DNA of 64,000 nucleotides from Halalkalibacter urbisdiaboli (GTDB taxonomy: Bacteria > Bacillota > Bacilli > Bacillales > Bacillaceae_D), in the NCBI RefSeq assembly GCF_002156385.1, contig NZ_MVJM01000002.1:248001-312000 (forward strand), given 5' to 3'. Made by a program: the position numbers and the translations under genes. Within the stretch, counting starts at the first letter, position 1. Every line of letters starts with the position of its first letter. The notes beneath the pieces were generated by a model that worked only from the letters and a program-made list of their open reading frames with translations, was not told the origin of the DNA and made no database searches. Of this stretch, positions 42,931-52,229 are shown piece after piece.

Positions 42931-43971
42931 TTACTCATTCCGATTCCAATTTGGGACATACTCATCAGCATCTTCACGTGTCACTAAGCCCCGCTTCACC
43001 AAATCAATGACTGCCATATTCATAGTCTGCATTCCAATAGATTTAGATGTTTCTAAAACGGTTTGAATTTGATGAACCTTATCTGAACGGATTAAGTTAG
43101 CAACAGCCGGAGTATTAACGAGAACCTCCATTGCAGCCACTCTCCCCTGTTCCCTTGTCATAGGTAATAATCTCTGTGAAATAACTCCAGCCAACGTTGC
43201 CGCTAACTGAGTTCGAATCTGCTGTTGCTGGTCCCCCGGGAAAACGTCGATTATTCGATCAATTGTCTGGGCAGCGCCAGTAGTATGCAACGTCGCTAGG
43301 ACTAGGTGACCCGTTTCAGCTGCCGTAATCGCAGTAGAAATTGTATCAATGTCACGCATTTCTCCTACAAGAATAATATCAGGATCTTGACGAAGCGCAG
43401 CACGAAGACCAACACTAAAGGATGAACTATCTTGGCCAATCTCACGTTGATTGATTAAGCTTCTTTTATGATGATGTACATATTCAATGGGGTCTTCTAA
43501 CGTTAAAATATGCTTACTCATATTGTCATTCACGTAATCTAACATCGACGCAAGTGTTGTTGATTTCCCGCTCCCTGTTGGCCCAGTTACTAGCAAAAGA
43601 CCTTGTGTTTGTTTTGCAAAAAAACGACATACGTCAGGGAGATTCAAATCTTCGAATGTCGGGATTTTACTATTAATTACCCGACATACAATCCCAACCG
43701 AGCCTTTTTGTTTGAAAATATTTACACGAAATCGACAAATACCAGGCATTTCATAGGAAAAATCAAGCTCGGCTTGCTTTTCGAATAGAAGGAATTGCTC
43801 CTCCGTCGTAATTTCCTTTGCCATTAATAACGTATCTTTTGATGTTAGGTGCCCATTTCCTACTTTTTTTAATTTCCCGTTGATTCGAACCATGGGAGTC
43901 GTTCCTACTGTAATATGCAAGTCAGACACGTTATTTTTATAGGAGAACTCTAGCAATTTCAACAAATTCAT
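42931..43971 (-). CDS. pilT: type IV pilus retraction ATPase PilT
   Basis: A 346-residue hexameric ATPase driving pilus retraction and twitching. It has Walker A GPTGSGKSTTLASM, the Asp and His boxes and Walker B (LRQDPDIILVGEMRDIDTI), and a C-terminal VANLIRSDKVHQI that matches the PilT-specific AIRNLIRE-type signature. The ATG at 43971 with AGGTGG eight bases upstream is preferred. It lies between pilB and pilC. Presence of PilT implies dynamic, retractable pili rather than a simple competence pseudopilus. Confidence 0.95.
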   Translation of the reverse strand: MNLLKLLEFSYKNNVSDLHITVGTTPMVRINGKLKKVGNGHLTSKDTLLMAKEITTEEQFLLFEKQAELDFSYEMPGICRFRVNIFKQKGSVGIVCRVINSKIPTFEDLNLPDVCRFFAKQTQGLLLVTGPTGSGKSTTLASMLDYVNDNMSKHILTLEDPIEYVHHHKRSLINQREIGQDSSSFSVGLRAALRQDPDIILVGEMRDIDTISTAITAAETGHLVLATLHTTGAAQTIDRIIDVFPGDQQQQIRTQLAATLAGVISQRLLPMTREQGRVAAMEVLVNTPAVANLIRSDKVHQIQTVLETSKSIGMQTMNMAVIDLVKRGLVTREDADEYVPNWNRNE

Positions 43972-43984
43972 TTCACAACCACCT

Positions 43985-45658
43985 TTATTCCATTGTGACA
44001 CGATATACTTCTTCTAATGATGTCTCACCTTTAGATACTTTAAGAAGCCCATCCTCAAACATTGATCTAAATCCTTGTTCTTGCGCGTATTTTAAATAAG
44101 AAGAAGATGGAAGCTTTTGTGTAATCATGTCTCTCATTTGTTCATCAATGAAAACCGTTTCATGGAGCCCCATTCTTCCTTTGTATCCTGTACTATTACA
44201 AGATGAACACCCTTCACCCTTAGCAACCATATTCGTGTTTAAACCTCTTGAAAGGAACAAATCTTCTTCCTCTTTTGAAAGTTGCTGAGGCTTCGCACAT
44301 GACAAGCAAACTCGGCGAACTAGACGTTGTCCTACGACTCCTAGCAAAGCTGAAGATACAAGAAAAGGTTCTAAGCCCATATCTATCAACCGACTAATTG
44401 CACTTACTGCATCGTTCGTATGAAGGGTACTTAATACTAAATGTCCCGTTAATGCTGAACGTAGAGCGATCTCTGCTGTTTCAGTATCACGAATTTCACC
44501 AACCATAATAATATCCGGATCTTGACGTAGAATCGAACGCAGTCCTGCTGCAAATGTCATCCCGATGTTCGTATTAACCTGAACCTGATTAATCCCTTTT
44601 AATTGAAATTCCACCGGATCCTCGACAGTAATAATGTTTACTTCATCTGTATTAATTTCATTTAACGCTGTATAAAGTGTTGTTGATTTCCCTGATCCAG
44701 TTGGTCCTGTTACAAGAATAATCCCGTATGCACCGTGAATCATTTTTCGGAATATCTGTTCGTTTCTTGGAGAGAAATGAAGCTGTTCAAGTCCAAGCGT
44801 AACGTTCCCAGTATCTAAAAGACGCATCACAACCTTCTCACCAAATATAGTTGGAAGACAGGAAACACGTAGGTCGATATTCCGTAAATCAATATCCATT
44901 TTAAAGCGACCATCTTGAGGCAGACGTTTTTCAGCAATATTTAGTTTAGACATAATTTTAATTCGTGACACGAGAATGTTCTGCATTGATTTAGGCACTC
45001 TTTTCTCTGTTCGGAGAATGCCATCTACACGAAAACGAATTAAGGTCTCATGTTCTAATGGGTCAATATGGATATCGCTCGCACCTAATTCTAGCGCCTG
45101 ACTAATCAGTTGATTAACCATTTTGGCTACAGGGGATTCATCCGATTGTTGCGCCTCGATAAAAGCTTCATCATTTTCATCAGTTGGCACATCTTGCATC
45201 ATTTGATCAATCGACTTTTGCATTCCATAGTACCGGTTTATCGCTAGCTTAAGTTCTGCCTTTCTAGCGATCATTGGTTGAATTTCAAACCCAGTGCTTA
45301 ACCGGAGATCATCCAATGCAAAATAATCAAGTGGATCTGCCATAGCAACCATTAGACGATTTCCATCACGCTTCATCGGTAAAACTTGGTACCGTCTTGC
45401 TAAATCCTCAGTGATTGCATTTATTAAATTAGGCTCTATTTTTTGTTTATATAAGTTCACATGAGGTATTCCAAGTTGAAACTCGAGTACTTCGATTATT
45501 CTCTGCTCACTTACTAAATTCATATGAGACAGTTGATCACCTAAACGATAGCCTGTTTTCTTTTGTTCAGTAAGTGCTAACGTCAAATCGTCCTCAGTAA
45601 TGACTTGGGCTTCAACTAACAGATCTCCTAAACGTTTTCGTTGTTGTTTTTGAACCAT
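43985..45658 (-). CDS. pilB: type IV pilus assembly ATPase PilB with MshEN domain
   Basis: A 557-residue extension ATPase. The N-terminus holds two 24-residue motifs, RLGDLLVEAQVI-x12 and RLGDQLSHMNLV-x12, both ending in Gln and separated by exactly five residues (KKTGY), the MshEN pattern known to bind c-di-GMP. The ATPase core follows (Walker A GPTGSGKSTTLYT, Asp box, LRQDPDIIMVGEIRD) with a zinc site C-x2-C ... C-x2-C near residues 455-500. Start ATG at 45658 with GGGAG upstream. Together with the riboswitch at 52.4 kb this suggests two-level c-di-GMP control. Confidence 0.95.
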   Translation of the reverse strand: MVQKQQRKRLGDLLVEAQVITEDDLTLALTEQKKTGYRLGDQLSHMNLVSEQRIIEVLEFQLGIPHVNLYKQKIEPNLINAITEDLARRYQVLPMKRDGNRLMVAMADPLDYFALDDLRLSTGFEIQPMIARKAELKLAINRYYGMQKSIDQMMQDVPTDENDEAFIEAQQSDESPVAKMVNQLISQALELGASDIHIDPLEHETLIRFRVDGILRTEKRVPKSMQNILVSRIKIMSKLNIAEKRLPQDGRFKMDIDLRNIDLRVSCLPTIFGEKVVMRLLDTGNVTLGLEQLHFSPRNEQIFRKMIHGAYGIILVTGPTGSGKSTTLYTALNEINTDEVNIITVEDPVEFQLKGINQVQVNTNIGMTFAAGLRSILRQDPDIIMVGEIRDTETAEIALRSALTGHLVLSTLHTNDAVSAISRLIDMGLEPFLVSSALLGVVGQRLVRRVCLSCAKPQQLSKEEEDLFLSRGLNTNMVAKGEGCSSCNSTGYKGRMGLHETVFIDEQMRDMITQKLPSSSYLKYAQEQGFRSMFEDGLLKVSKGETSLEEVYRVTME

Positions 45659-45692
45659 TCGACGCACTCCCTTTTATCAAACTTCACTATGA

Positions 45693-47123
45693 TTATTTTG
45701 TTTCGAGCGGTTTAAAACCATTTAACGTTAAGGCAAAATCAAGCATTAATCCTTCTGATTCTAAAAGTACAGAAGGATCCCCAGTTAAATAATAATGCTT
45801 TAACAGTTGTTCAACTCGGCTTAAAAAAGCAACTGTATCTTCTAATGCTAGTTTGCGAGGTTCACTTGTTATATTAATGATTGTTTGTACTTTCGTTTGA
45901 TAGCTTTCAATTTTGGTTAAAGCTTCTTGTAGCTTTTGATCCGTTAATAGGTAGTCAGGAGTCATTAAACCGTTCGCTGTAATCTCCGTAACTACAGTCA
46001 AAGCATCTTGAGCTTCCACTAAGAAAGCCGATTCCTCTTCTTTAGTTAGTTGATACGGAATCGCTTTACTAAAAGACGTAAAACCTCGATTATCAATATA
46101 AGCGGCTTTACTCACAGCCGTTGACTCGTTTTGACCAATCGCCGTATAAATCATATTTAAGTTGCTACCCTCAACCCTTGGATAAAAGCCTTCATTTACT
46201 AATTTGTCAACAGCTTTATACAAGTAATATTCAGATGTATAGCCCCCTGTTTGAACAACATAAAAGACTTGCGCTCCCTCTCGTATCGTTCGTTCGTTAT
46301 AAGGGTTTTCGTAAACATCAAACTTTGGACTTATCCCAACTAACGGTTCACCAATTTGACTAGTTGGAATCGGTGAAACAGGCTGCGACATCTGATTATT
46401 TGTTTCTTGCGTTGTCCCAATTCTATTAGGGATTACGTAGCGTTTTATTAAATCAGCATCAAATTCATAATCAAGTTCAAATACGTCGTCGTTTTCAACA
46501 AACGGAACGAAATCCTCAGAATAAAACGTACGAATGGTAATATTCGCATTCGCTCTATCCTCTTTCTCGGATTCTAACCCGAATGTATAATTCTGAACAT
46601 GTATCGTTCTTTCGAGGTGCTCTAATTCTTGGACAAACCAGTGGATATTGTCTTCTAACCCATTTACATTAATCGTTAATTCGACATAGGACACGGTTAA
46701 ATCCTCAATTTTAGCCATACGTTCTTGTAAGCGTTCGTACAAATCTTCGGGAAGAATATGTCGCCACTTTTCTTCTTCGTACGCATTTGGTTCAATTGAA
46801 ATCGAAATATCATCTATTACTATATCGGTGGCCATTTCCGTTCGTTCCAAATCAGCTATAATCTCTTCTACGTTTGGCTTTAATGGAACACTCGTTAATA
46901 GCCGTTGTTTTTCAACCGCTGATAAGCTTTCAGACTCAAGAGAGGCAAGCGTTGAATCCAAAGCAGAAACCTCTTGCTCGATTCCAGAGAGAATCAACTC
47001 CTTATTTGCTTTTTCATGTGCAACAGGACGAACAATATTTACATAGCAGGCGACTAGCGCGAGTAATAATATAATAAAAAGATATACGATTGCTTTTTGA
47101 TTATCCTTTAGCCATTCTGTCAT
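45693..47123 (-). CDS. pilO: PilO-like type IV pilus inner-membrane protein
   Basis: A 476-residue bitopic protein: a short cytoplasmic N-terminus, one transmembrane helix (about residues 12-30), a coiled coil and an extracytoplasmic part. It is much longer than Proteobacterial PilO (about 200), as in other Firmicute PilO-like proteins; the first 220 residues hold the PilO-like ferredoxin-type fold and the rest (from about 235) may be a SPOR-like repeat (FYVVQTGGYTSEYYLYKAVDKLVNEGFYPRV). Its position after pilM-pilN and the 4-base overlap with pilN support the call more than sequence does. Confidence 0.78.
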   Translation of the reverse strand: MTEWLKDNQKAIVYLFIILLLALVACYVNIVRPVAHEKANKELILSGIEQEVSALDSTLASLESESLSAVEKQRLLTSVPLKPNVEEIIADLERTEMATDIVIDDISISIEPNAYEEEKWRHILPEDLYERLQERMAKIEDLTVSYVELTINVNGLEDNIHWFVQELEHLERTIHVQNYTFGLESEKEDRANANITIRTFYSEDFVPFVENDDVFELDYEFDADLIKRYVIPNRIGTTQETNNQMSQPVSPIPTSQIGEPLVGISPKFDVYENPYNERTIREGAQVFYVVQTGGYTSEYYLYKAVDKLVNEGFYPRVEGSNLNMIYTAIGQNESTAVSKAAYIDNRGFTSFSKAIPYQLTKEEESAFLVEAQDALTVVTEITANGLMTPDYLLTDQKLQEALTKIESYQTKVQTIINITSEPRKLALEDTVAFLSRVEQLLKHYYLTGDPSVLLESEGLMLDFALTLNGFKPLETK

Positions 47124-47683
47124 TGTCCTTCACCTGCTATCGTTTTAAGCTTGAGCTGATATAACGACGTATAGAAAAGCTCTTCCTCTTGTGACGTATC
47201 AATCGTTTGAACCTCAGCTGCTTCAACAAAATCAGCTTGGAGCAATGAATGTAAGTAGATGGCAGCTTGCCCCTTTGATTGGAAGGTGACAATCATTGTT
47301 AGATCACCAGCGTTATCTATACTGAAATTTTCAATAACCGCTTCTTCCGGGAGCAAATCGTAAAAACGATTTTTTAATATAATTGTTTCTTCATAGGTAG
47401 TATTTAAGGCCTTTTCTAACATTTGATATTTGGTCACGAAATTATATTCCGTAACGCCAGTCATTTGTTGTTGAAACTGCTGTTGAAGATGATCCCTTGC
47501 CGAAGTTTGAGTCGCAATTGAAGCCTCTAACGCTTCAACTGATTTTGTCATTTCAATATAACTATAAATAAGGACTATTGTTGCAGCAATAGTAACAAAA
47601 AAACCAACTACCGGAATAACAGGAACCTTGGTCTTTTTCACTCGTTCTACTTTCGGTAATAAATCAATGGTAAAGTTCAACAT
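47120..47683 (-). CDS. pilN: PilN-like type IV pilus inner-membrane protein
   Basis: A 187-residue bitopic protein. The N-terminal cytoplasmic motif FTIDLLPKVERVKK resembles the PilN INLLPWR peptide that docks in PilM. One membrane helix (about residues 21-43) is followed by a coiled coil and a small ferredoxin-like domain. It overlaps pilO by 4 bases and follows pilM by 39. Confidence 0.85.
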   Translation of the reverse strand: MLNFTIDLLPKVERVKKTKVPVIPVVGFFVTIAATIVLIYSYIEMTKSVEALEASIATQTSARDHLQQQFQQQMTGVTEYNFVTKYQMLEKALNTTYEETIILKNRFYDLLPEEAVIENFSIDNAGDLTMIVTFQSKGQAAIYLHSLLQADFVEAAEVQTIDTSQEEELFYTSLYQLKLKTIAGEGQ

Positions 47684-47722
47684 TATCGCTCCATTCTATC
47701 AAAACAAGTGCCATTCTATTAA

Positions 47723-48898
47723 TTACCGTTTCTTTGCCTTCTCATGCCCGCGCATCGCAAGACCAATGGCAACACTGCATGTATCTAATAATTGTTCTTG
47801 AGCAAAACCTTGATTTAATACAGCTTCATAATCAATGCGACACACGTGAGTTGGCATTTGACTAGAAAATAAATCAAAAATTCTGCTCGTATATTCCCCT
47901 GTTACAATAATTCTCGTAAATTCGGACTGACGCTCCCCTAATGAATAACGGAAAAAGTTTTGCGCCTTTTCGACTTCATTTACTAAATCGCTCACATACG
48001 CGTTTAACTGAAACGCTTCTTCCATATTTGCCGTTTGAACAGCTGCTATTTCTTCAGCGGCTTGATGAGCTTGGTTCTCTTTTGTTTCATTTAAAATCAA
48101 CTCATTCATCTCATCCTCAATCCATAACGTCTCATCAGACTTTTCAACGGCTGATTCATTTTGTAATGTATCGAAGTACACATTCTGATTAATTGGCATG
48201 GTCCGCGAAAACAAAATTAATTCATCCTTGAAAATGTGTAAATCAATAGATTCCTTTGAGACTTCCACAACCATTTCCGTCTGTGTTAGCCAAGACGAAT
48301 GAACAAAGTTGATCAATCTTTTGAGAGCCAGTGCACGAATTTCAGCTGATAACGGCTTGACCTCACCCTGTTCACATACCTTAATCAAATCTTCTGTTAA
48401 TTCTCGAGAAGTTGCAAAAAACAAAATTTCACTTCGAGCACCAAGTAATTCCTCCTGAATGTTCGAACTCAAATCATCAACAGATAAAGTATCGTCATTA
48501 TCTAGCTTACGTTGGGCAGCAAGCGAGCCAATTTTCACAAAATCGTAAATTGGGTTGTCAAAAGGCAAAAGAATGCTATCACCAATTTGAAATTGAAGCA
48601 ATCGTCCAAGTTCTTTTTCCTCTAGGTCCGGAAGAGACGATATTTTCCGAACGAGCGTATGCTGTGTTGGGATTGCGAGATGAGCCTGCTTAGCCCCCCC
48701 TTTTCCCTTTACATAGTCGCGAAGAACCGACTGAATATTGGCTTGCTCAGATACCCGTCCACCTTGAATCAAAGGTTGCTCAAGATCAGAAACTAGCAAC
48801 TGCTGCAACACCGGCAAACCTTTTTCCATTTTAATAGATGCAAACGTTAATTTATTTTCACGAAAATCGATGCCTGAGAATTTGTTGTTAAAAAACAT
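47723..48898 (-). CDS. pilM: type IV pilus actin-like assembly protein PilM
   Basis: A 391-residue FtsA/actin-like cytoplasmic protein that binds the PilN peptide and links the inner-membrane ring to PilB. The start FSGIDFRENKLTFASIK carries the phosphate-binding strand pair, and IIVTGEYTSRIFDLF is the adenosine region. The middle has an acidic, alanine-rich insert (about residues 260-300) not usual in shorter PilM. The start is taken as the second of two adjacent ATGs, six bases from AGGTG. Confidence 0.85.
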   Translation of the reverse strand: MFFNNKFSGIDFRENKLTFASIKMEKGLPVLQQLLVSDLEQPLIQGGRVSEQANIQSVLRDYVKGKGGAKQAHLAIPTQHTLVRKISSLPDLEEKELGRLLQFQIGDSILLPFDNPIYDFVKIGSLAAQRKLDNDDTLSVDDLSSNIQEELLGARSEILFFATSRELTEDLIKVCEQGEVKPLSAEIRALALKRLINFVHSSWLTQTEMVVEVSKESIDLHIFKDELILFSRTMPINQNVYFDTLQNESAVEKSDETLWIEDEMNELILNETKENQAHQAAEEIAAVQTANMEEAFQLNAYVSDLVNEVEKAQNFFRYSLGERQSEFTRIIVTGEYTSRIFDLFSSQMPTHVCRIDYEAVLNQGFAQEQLLDTCSVAIGLAMRGHEKAKKR

Positions 48899-48935
48899 CA
48901 TGCTCACCTGCTGTCTTTAATAATTTGCTTCCTTT

Positions 48936-50042
48936 TTATCTAGATGTATAATAATCTATTACCTTTTGTGTCGAGACCCAGTCTATGTCTGAGGTATATT
49001 CGCTGCCCGGTTGTAAACGATCATCTTCATTATTACCATCGGAGCCTTCACCAGCTCCACTATTTGAAGGGAAAATGGTTGTTTGCGCATTTGACCAATA
49101 ACGAAACGTATCAGCAATAATTGTTCCAGTATTATGAACAATCATTGTGTTACTACCTTGAATATTAAAATCATCAATAATCAGTGTACCTCTAATGTTT
49201 AATGTTCTTGTTTGCCCTGTCCAATTTAACTTTTTTGCATATACAACAGTACCAGCCGGTATCGTAATTGTCTGCTTATTTCTAGCAACGATGGAGTTAA
49301 AATAGGCAGGAGAACTAGTAATCGTTGTTGCAGCAGTTAAATTTGTACTTGCTAAATCCATTTCATTCTCATTTAATGAATAGTCTTGTAGCTTAGAAGC
49401 ATAATTTACAGCACCACGGTAATGCCCTTCAAAAGCTGGTTTTTGATTTTGGTGAATGTTCGTATTGTTGTCCAATGTTTCAGGGGCAGAAACTTGTACT
49501 AAACTTCCTCCTCCAGAACTGCCGTTATCCGTTTCGTCTTCCAAAGATCCCTCACTAGTACTTGCTACAGGTTTTTCAGGTAGCTCAACAGTAAAGGTAA
49601 TCGTTCTTCTAAGTGAAGAATCATCCACGTAGCCAGCTGAAAGAACCACTTCATAGCCCGTACTCTCAGGCATTGCCGACAAACTATAAGTAATTTCTTT
49701 AGAACCAATAGTCACATTATCCAATCTCTCACCTTGATTGATAAAAAAATAAGGACCAACTTGATTAATATAAATTGGGTCACCACTTGGAGAATATACT
49801 TGTTCGCCATCATCATCTAAAAAAGGAACAGTCCCACCGTCGTATTGTTCCATTTTGGCAAGCGCCAATTCTATTGCACCTTCCGCTCGGTAAAATTCTC
49901 CTTGTTCTTTTGCATTTACAATTATAGTTTTTTTACTGTAAGATGTCGTTTGAAGAAGAACTGTCCCTGAAATAGCTAAAAAAACAACGAGAAACAATAC
50001 TAAGATAAGAGCCGCACCTTGTTGTGATTGTAGCTTTTTCAT
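48936..50042 (-). CDS. PilX/GspK-like minor pilin with polymer-like C-terminal region
   Basis: A 368-residue secreted protein. The N-terminus (QQGAALILVLFLVVFLAISG) is a type III signal-like segment that lacks the Glu5 normally needed in pilins, as in GspK-type tip subunits and PilX. The hydrophobic helix continues to about residue 30. The rest is a beta-rich, Ser/Thr/Asn-rich domain with a bactofilin-like stretch (NIRGTLIIDDFNIQGSNTMIVHNTGTIIADTF). It is probably the tip-cap minor pilin. Pil operon, between pilW and pilM. Confidence 0.75.
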   Translation of the reverse strand: MKKLQSQQGAALILVLFLVVFLAISGTVLLQTTSYSKKTIIVNAKEQGEFYRAEGAIELALAKMEQYDGGTVPFLDDDGEQVYSPSGDPIYINQVGPYFFINQGERLDNVTIGSKEITYSLSAMPESTGYEVVLSAGYVDDSSLRRTITFTVELPEKPVASTSEGSLEDETDNGSSGGGSLVQVSAPETLDNNTNIHQNQKPAFEGHYRGAVNYASKLQDYSLNENEMDLASTNLTAATTITSSPAYFNSIVARNKQTITIPAGTVVYAKKLNWTGQTRTLNIRGTLIIDDFNIQGSNTMIVHNTGTIIADTFRYWSNAQTTIFPSNSGAGEGSDGNNEDDRLQPGSEYTSDIDWVSTQKVIDYYTSR

Positions 50043-50063
50043 TATTCCAGCTCCTCACTCTTA

Positions 50064-50573
50064 TCAGAATCTATCGAAGTAAATCGTACTCTTTAATTCA
50101 ATCACTTGACTCGACCTTTGAATTTCAAAGGTGACCTCTTGTACTTCCAAACTGTTTACAAGTACCTCTCGTTCTCCAGTAGATAAGGACATTGAAATAG
50201 GCGCAGGTGTAAGCGTGAGGGTAACATCATTTGCCAATACGCGACTACCCTCTTCAAATCTCATTTGATTGCTAGTAGATTCATACGTTAATAATGTATT
50301 TGAGCAACGATTCGTAACGAGATCATATGAGCATAAAATCCAATTTGTTCCGTCGTCAAACCAATAATTCCCCCGGTCACGCATCTTCTCCGTAATATAT
50401 TCCATCACCAATCGCGCTTCACGTTGAATGTCATTCCTTGTCGCTACTTCTCTTTCCGTTTTTAATGAATATGAAACGAGGGCAAAGATCGGAGCTGAAA
50501 TAGCAGCAATGAGTATAATTATTACTAACAATTCAATAAGCGTTACACCTTTTTGATTCAGCTTACATCTCAT
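50064..50573 (-). CDS. prepilin-type minor pilin (PilW-like)
   Basis: A 169-residue minor pilin. The prepilin peptidase site is KG|VTLIELL with Glu5 in place, followed by a hydrophobic helix. The remainder forms a small beta domain with two cysteines (WILCSYDLVTNRCSN) likely to form a disulfide. It overlaps pilV by 4 bases and precedes the PilX-like gene. Confidence 0.85.
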   Translation of the reverse strand: MRCKLNQKGVTLIELLVIIILIAAISAPIFALVSYSLKTEREVATRNDIQREARLVMEYITEKMRDRGNYWFDDGTNWILCSYDLVTNRCSNTLLTYESTSNQMRFEEGSRVLANDVTLTLTPAPISMSLSTGEREVLVNSLEVQEVTFEIQRSSQVIELKSTIYFDRF

Positions 50574-51031
50574 TTTCTCACCACCGTCGCAAGCTCAATG
50601 CGATTTTCAATGTCATGCACACCGTCTTCTGGACCAGTCATTACTCGATCGTTGTTACGAACAATCACACTTACTTCATTAAATTGAGCATTTTCAGGTG
50701 AATCAATGACGATGATTTCGACGACTTGACCTTCATTCAACTGTAATTCAGCTTCGAATGTAGGATTAAGCGGTACATGTCCCGTACAGACATGTGCGTT
50801 TAGACTTGAGCAATAATATCCGTCATCGCTCGTCACTTTATAAACCCCTTCATTCATTCTTATCTTTTCGATAATTTCCTGAGCCAAATAGGCGTTTTCA
50901 GTTTCGCGCGCTTGACTCGCAGTCCGTGTCGATGTCCCCGACATAATTGTTAAAAGCGGGACTAGTACCATCGCTAAAATAACAACCGAAACTAGTAATT
51001 CTACAAGCGTAAGTCCTTTTTCGTTTTGCAT
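50570..51031 (-). CDS. prepilin-type minor pilin (PilV-like)
   Basis: A 153-residue minor pilin with the cleavage site KG|LTLVELLVSVVIL and Glu5. The C-terminal domain contains two cysteines (YYCSSLNAHVCTGH). It follows pilD by 12 bases and overlaps the next minor pilin by 4. Minor pilins of this set (V, W, X) probably form the priming tip complex. Confidence 0.85.
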   Translation of the reverse strand: MQNEKGLTLVELLVSVVILAMVLVPLLTIMSGTSTRTASQARETENAYLAQEIIEKIRMNEGVYKVTSDDGYYCSSLNAHVCTGHVPLNPTFEAELQLNEGQVVEIIVIDSPENAQFNEVSVIVRNNDRVMTGPEDGVHDIENRIELATVVRK

Positions 51032-51043
51032 TATCTACACCCT

Positions 51044-51799
51044 TTAAAAAAAACTACGATACCAATCCCATAGTTGTGAACCAAATAAATAAGCTGTTAA
51101 TGTACCAATCAATATATAAGGTCCAAATGGAATCGGTTGCTTACGATTCACTTTTCCTGTTAGCAACAAGAAAATACCAACAATTGCCCCAACAAAGGAC
51201 GCAAGGACGAAGCTCATTACCGTCAACCAAGGACCCAAAACGAGGCCAATAGCAGCGTACAACTTAATATCACCGCCACCCATGCCTCCTTTACTGGCAA
51301 TTGAAATGAGAAGGAGTAGCGAAAAACCGACTATTCCCCCAATTAAATAGTACCAAAAAGCCCCTTCCCCAATAAATAGGCGAACGATTACTAGAATTCC
51401 GATAAAAGGAAAAGTAACAACATTTAAAATCAGCTTTTCACGAATATCTGTTAACACAGAAATGACAAGCAAGCTCGTTAGCAACATTGCTGGAATAAGT
51501 TCAAAAGATAAGCCAACTACTTTATAAACGGTATAAAGAGATAAAACCGTTACTAGTTCTCCCAAAGGATACAAAGGTGAAATAGACGTCTGACAATATC
51601 GGCATCTTCCCTTTAACAACACATAACTAATAATAGGTATTAAATCTTGCGGAGATAAAGGATGTTTACAGGAAGGACAATGAGATGGAGGAAAGGCAAT
51701 CGATTGTTGTTTTAATAGACGAATAGCAACTACGTTAAAGAAGCTTCCTAATAGAAGTCCGAGTACAATGACAAATGCATCCATGCTGAACACAAACAT
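51044..51799 (-). CDS. pilD: prepilin peptidase PilD (ComC position)
   Basis: A 251-residue type IV prepilin peptidase and N-methyltransferase with about seven transmembrane segments. The N-terminal zinc tetrad C-x2-C ... C-x2-C (CPSCKHP; CRYCQ) is present, as are the two catalytic aspartates in VLTDIREKLI and GGGDIKL. It processes PilA and the minor pilins and possibly competence pseudopilins. In B. subtilis the single prepilin peptidase ComC is encoded at this locus beside folC; here the gene sits inside the pil operon. Confidence 0.95.
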   Translation of the reverse strand: MFVFSMDAFVIVLGLLLGSFFNVVAIRLLKQQSIAFPPSHCPSCKHPLSPQDLIPIISYVLLKGRCRYCQTSISPLYPLGELVTVLSLYTVYKVVGLSFELIPAMLLTSLLVISVLTDIREKLILNVVTFPFIGILVIVRLFIGEGAFWYYLIGGIVGFSLLLLISIASKGGMGGGDIKLYAAIGLVLGPWLTVMSFVLASFVGAIVGIFLLLTGKVNRKQPIPFGPYILIGTLTAYLFGSQLWDWYRSFF

Positions 51800-51836
51800 G
51801 TCCCCCTCCCATAGTTTTTCATATTGTTATTTTAAA

Positions 51837-51866
51837 ATAGCTGTCGCTGTGAAGCGACAGCTATTT
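51837..51866 (-). terminator. terminator between pilA and pilD
   Basis: AATAGCTGTCGCT pairs perfectly with AGCGACAGCTATT around four bases, just after the pilA stop. On the minus strand it is followed by TTAAAATAAC, without a strong U-tract, so it is likely partial. It would give many pilA transcripts and fewer of the downstream genes. Confidence 0.8.
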
Positions 51867-51869
51867 TCT

Positions 51870-52229
51870 TTATTTTATTTCCTGACAGTAGTCTGTATCT
51901 CTAGTAATAGTTTTGTCCGTACCATGTGGAGTATAACCATCTGGACATTTTACCGTACTTTTATCAATATATTTTTCAGTATCTAACAATTCTACAGTGA
52001 GATCTTTTGGATCGGCAGGCTCTCCTTCCACAACTAAATACCGGTCAATTGCGTCTCGAACAATAGCATTTGTTTGTGTAGCAACTGCTTCTGCTGCACT
52101 TTCTCTATTCCCCATAACCATCGGAACTGCAATCGCAGCAATAATCCCTAAAATAACAATAACAACTAAAAGTTCAATTAAAGTTAAACCCTTCTGATTT
52201 TTAAGACGTTGCTTGATGAGCTTTCTCAC
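51870..52229 (-). CDS. pilA: type IV major pilin PilA
   Basis: A 119-residue prepilin. The leader MRKLIKQRLKNQKG is cut before LTLIELLVVIVILGIIAAIAVP (Glu5 present), leaving a mature pilin of about 105 residues. The globular part ends with a disulfide-capable pair (VKCPDGY ... TDYCQEIK). The start is a GTG with AGGAGAGG eight bases upstream. It is the first gene after a leader of about 250 nt that includes a c-di-GMP-II type riboswitch. Confidence 0.93.
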   Translation of the reverse strand: MRKLIKQRLKNQKGLTLIELLVVIVILGIIAAIAVPMVMGNRESAAEAVATQTNAIVRDAIDRYLVVEGEPADPKDLTVELLDTEKYIDKSTVKCPDGYTPHGTDKTITRDTDYCQEIK

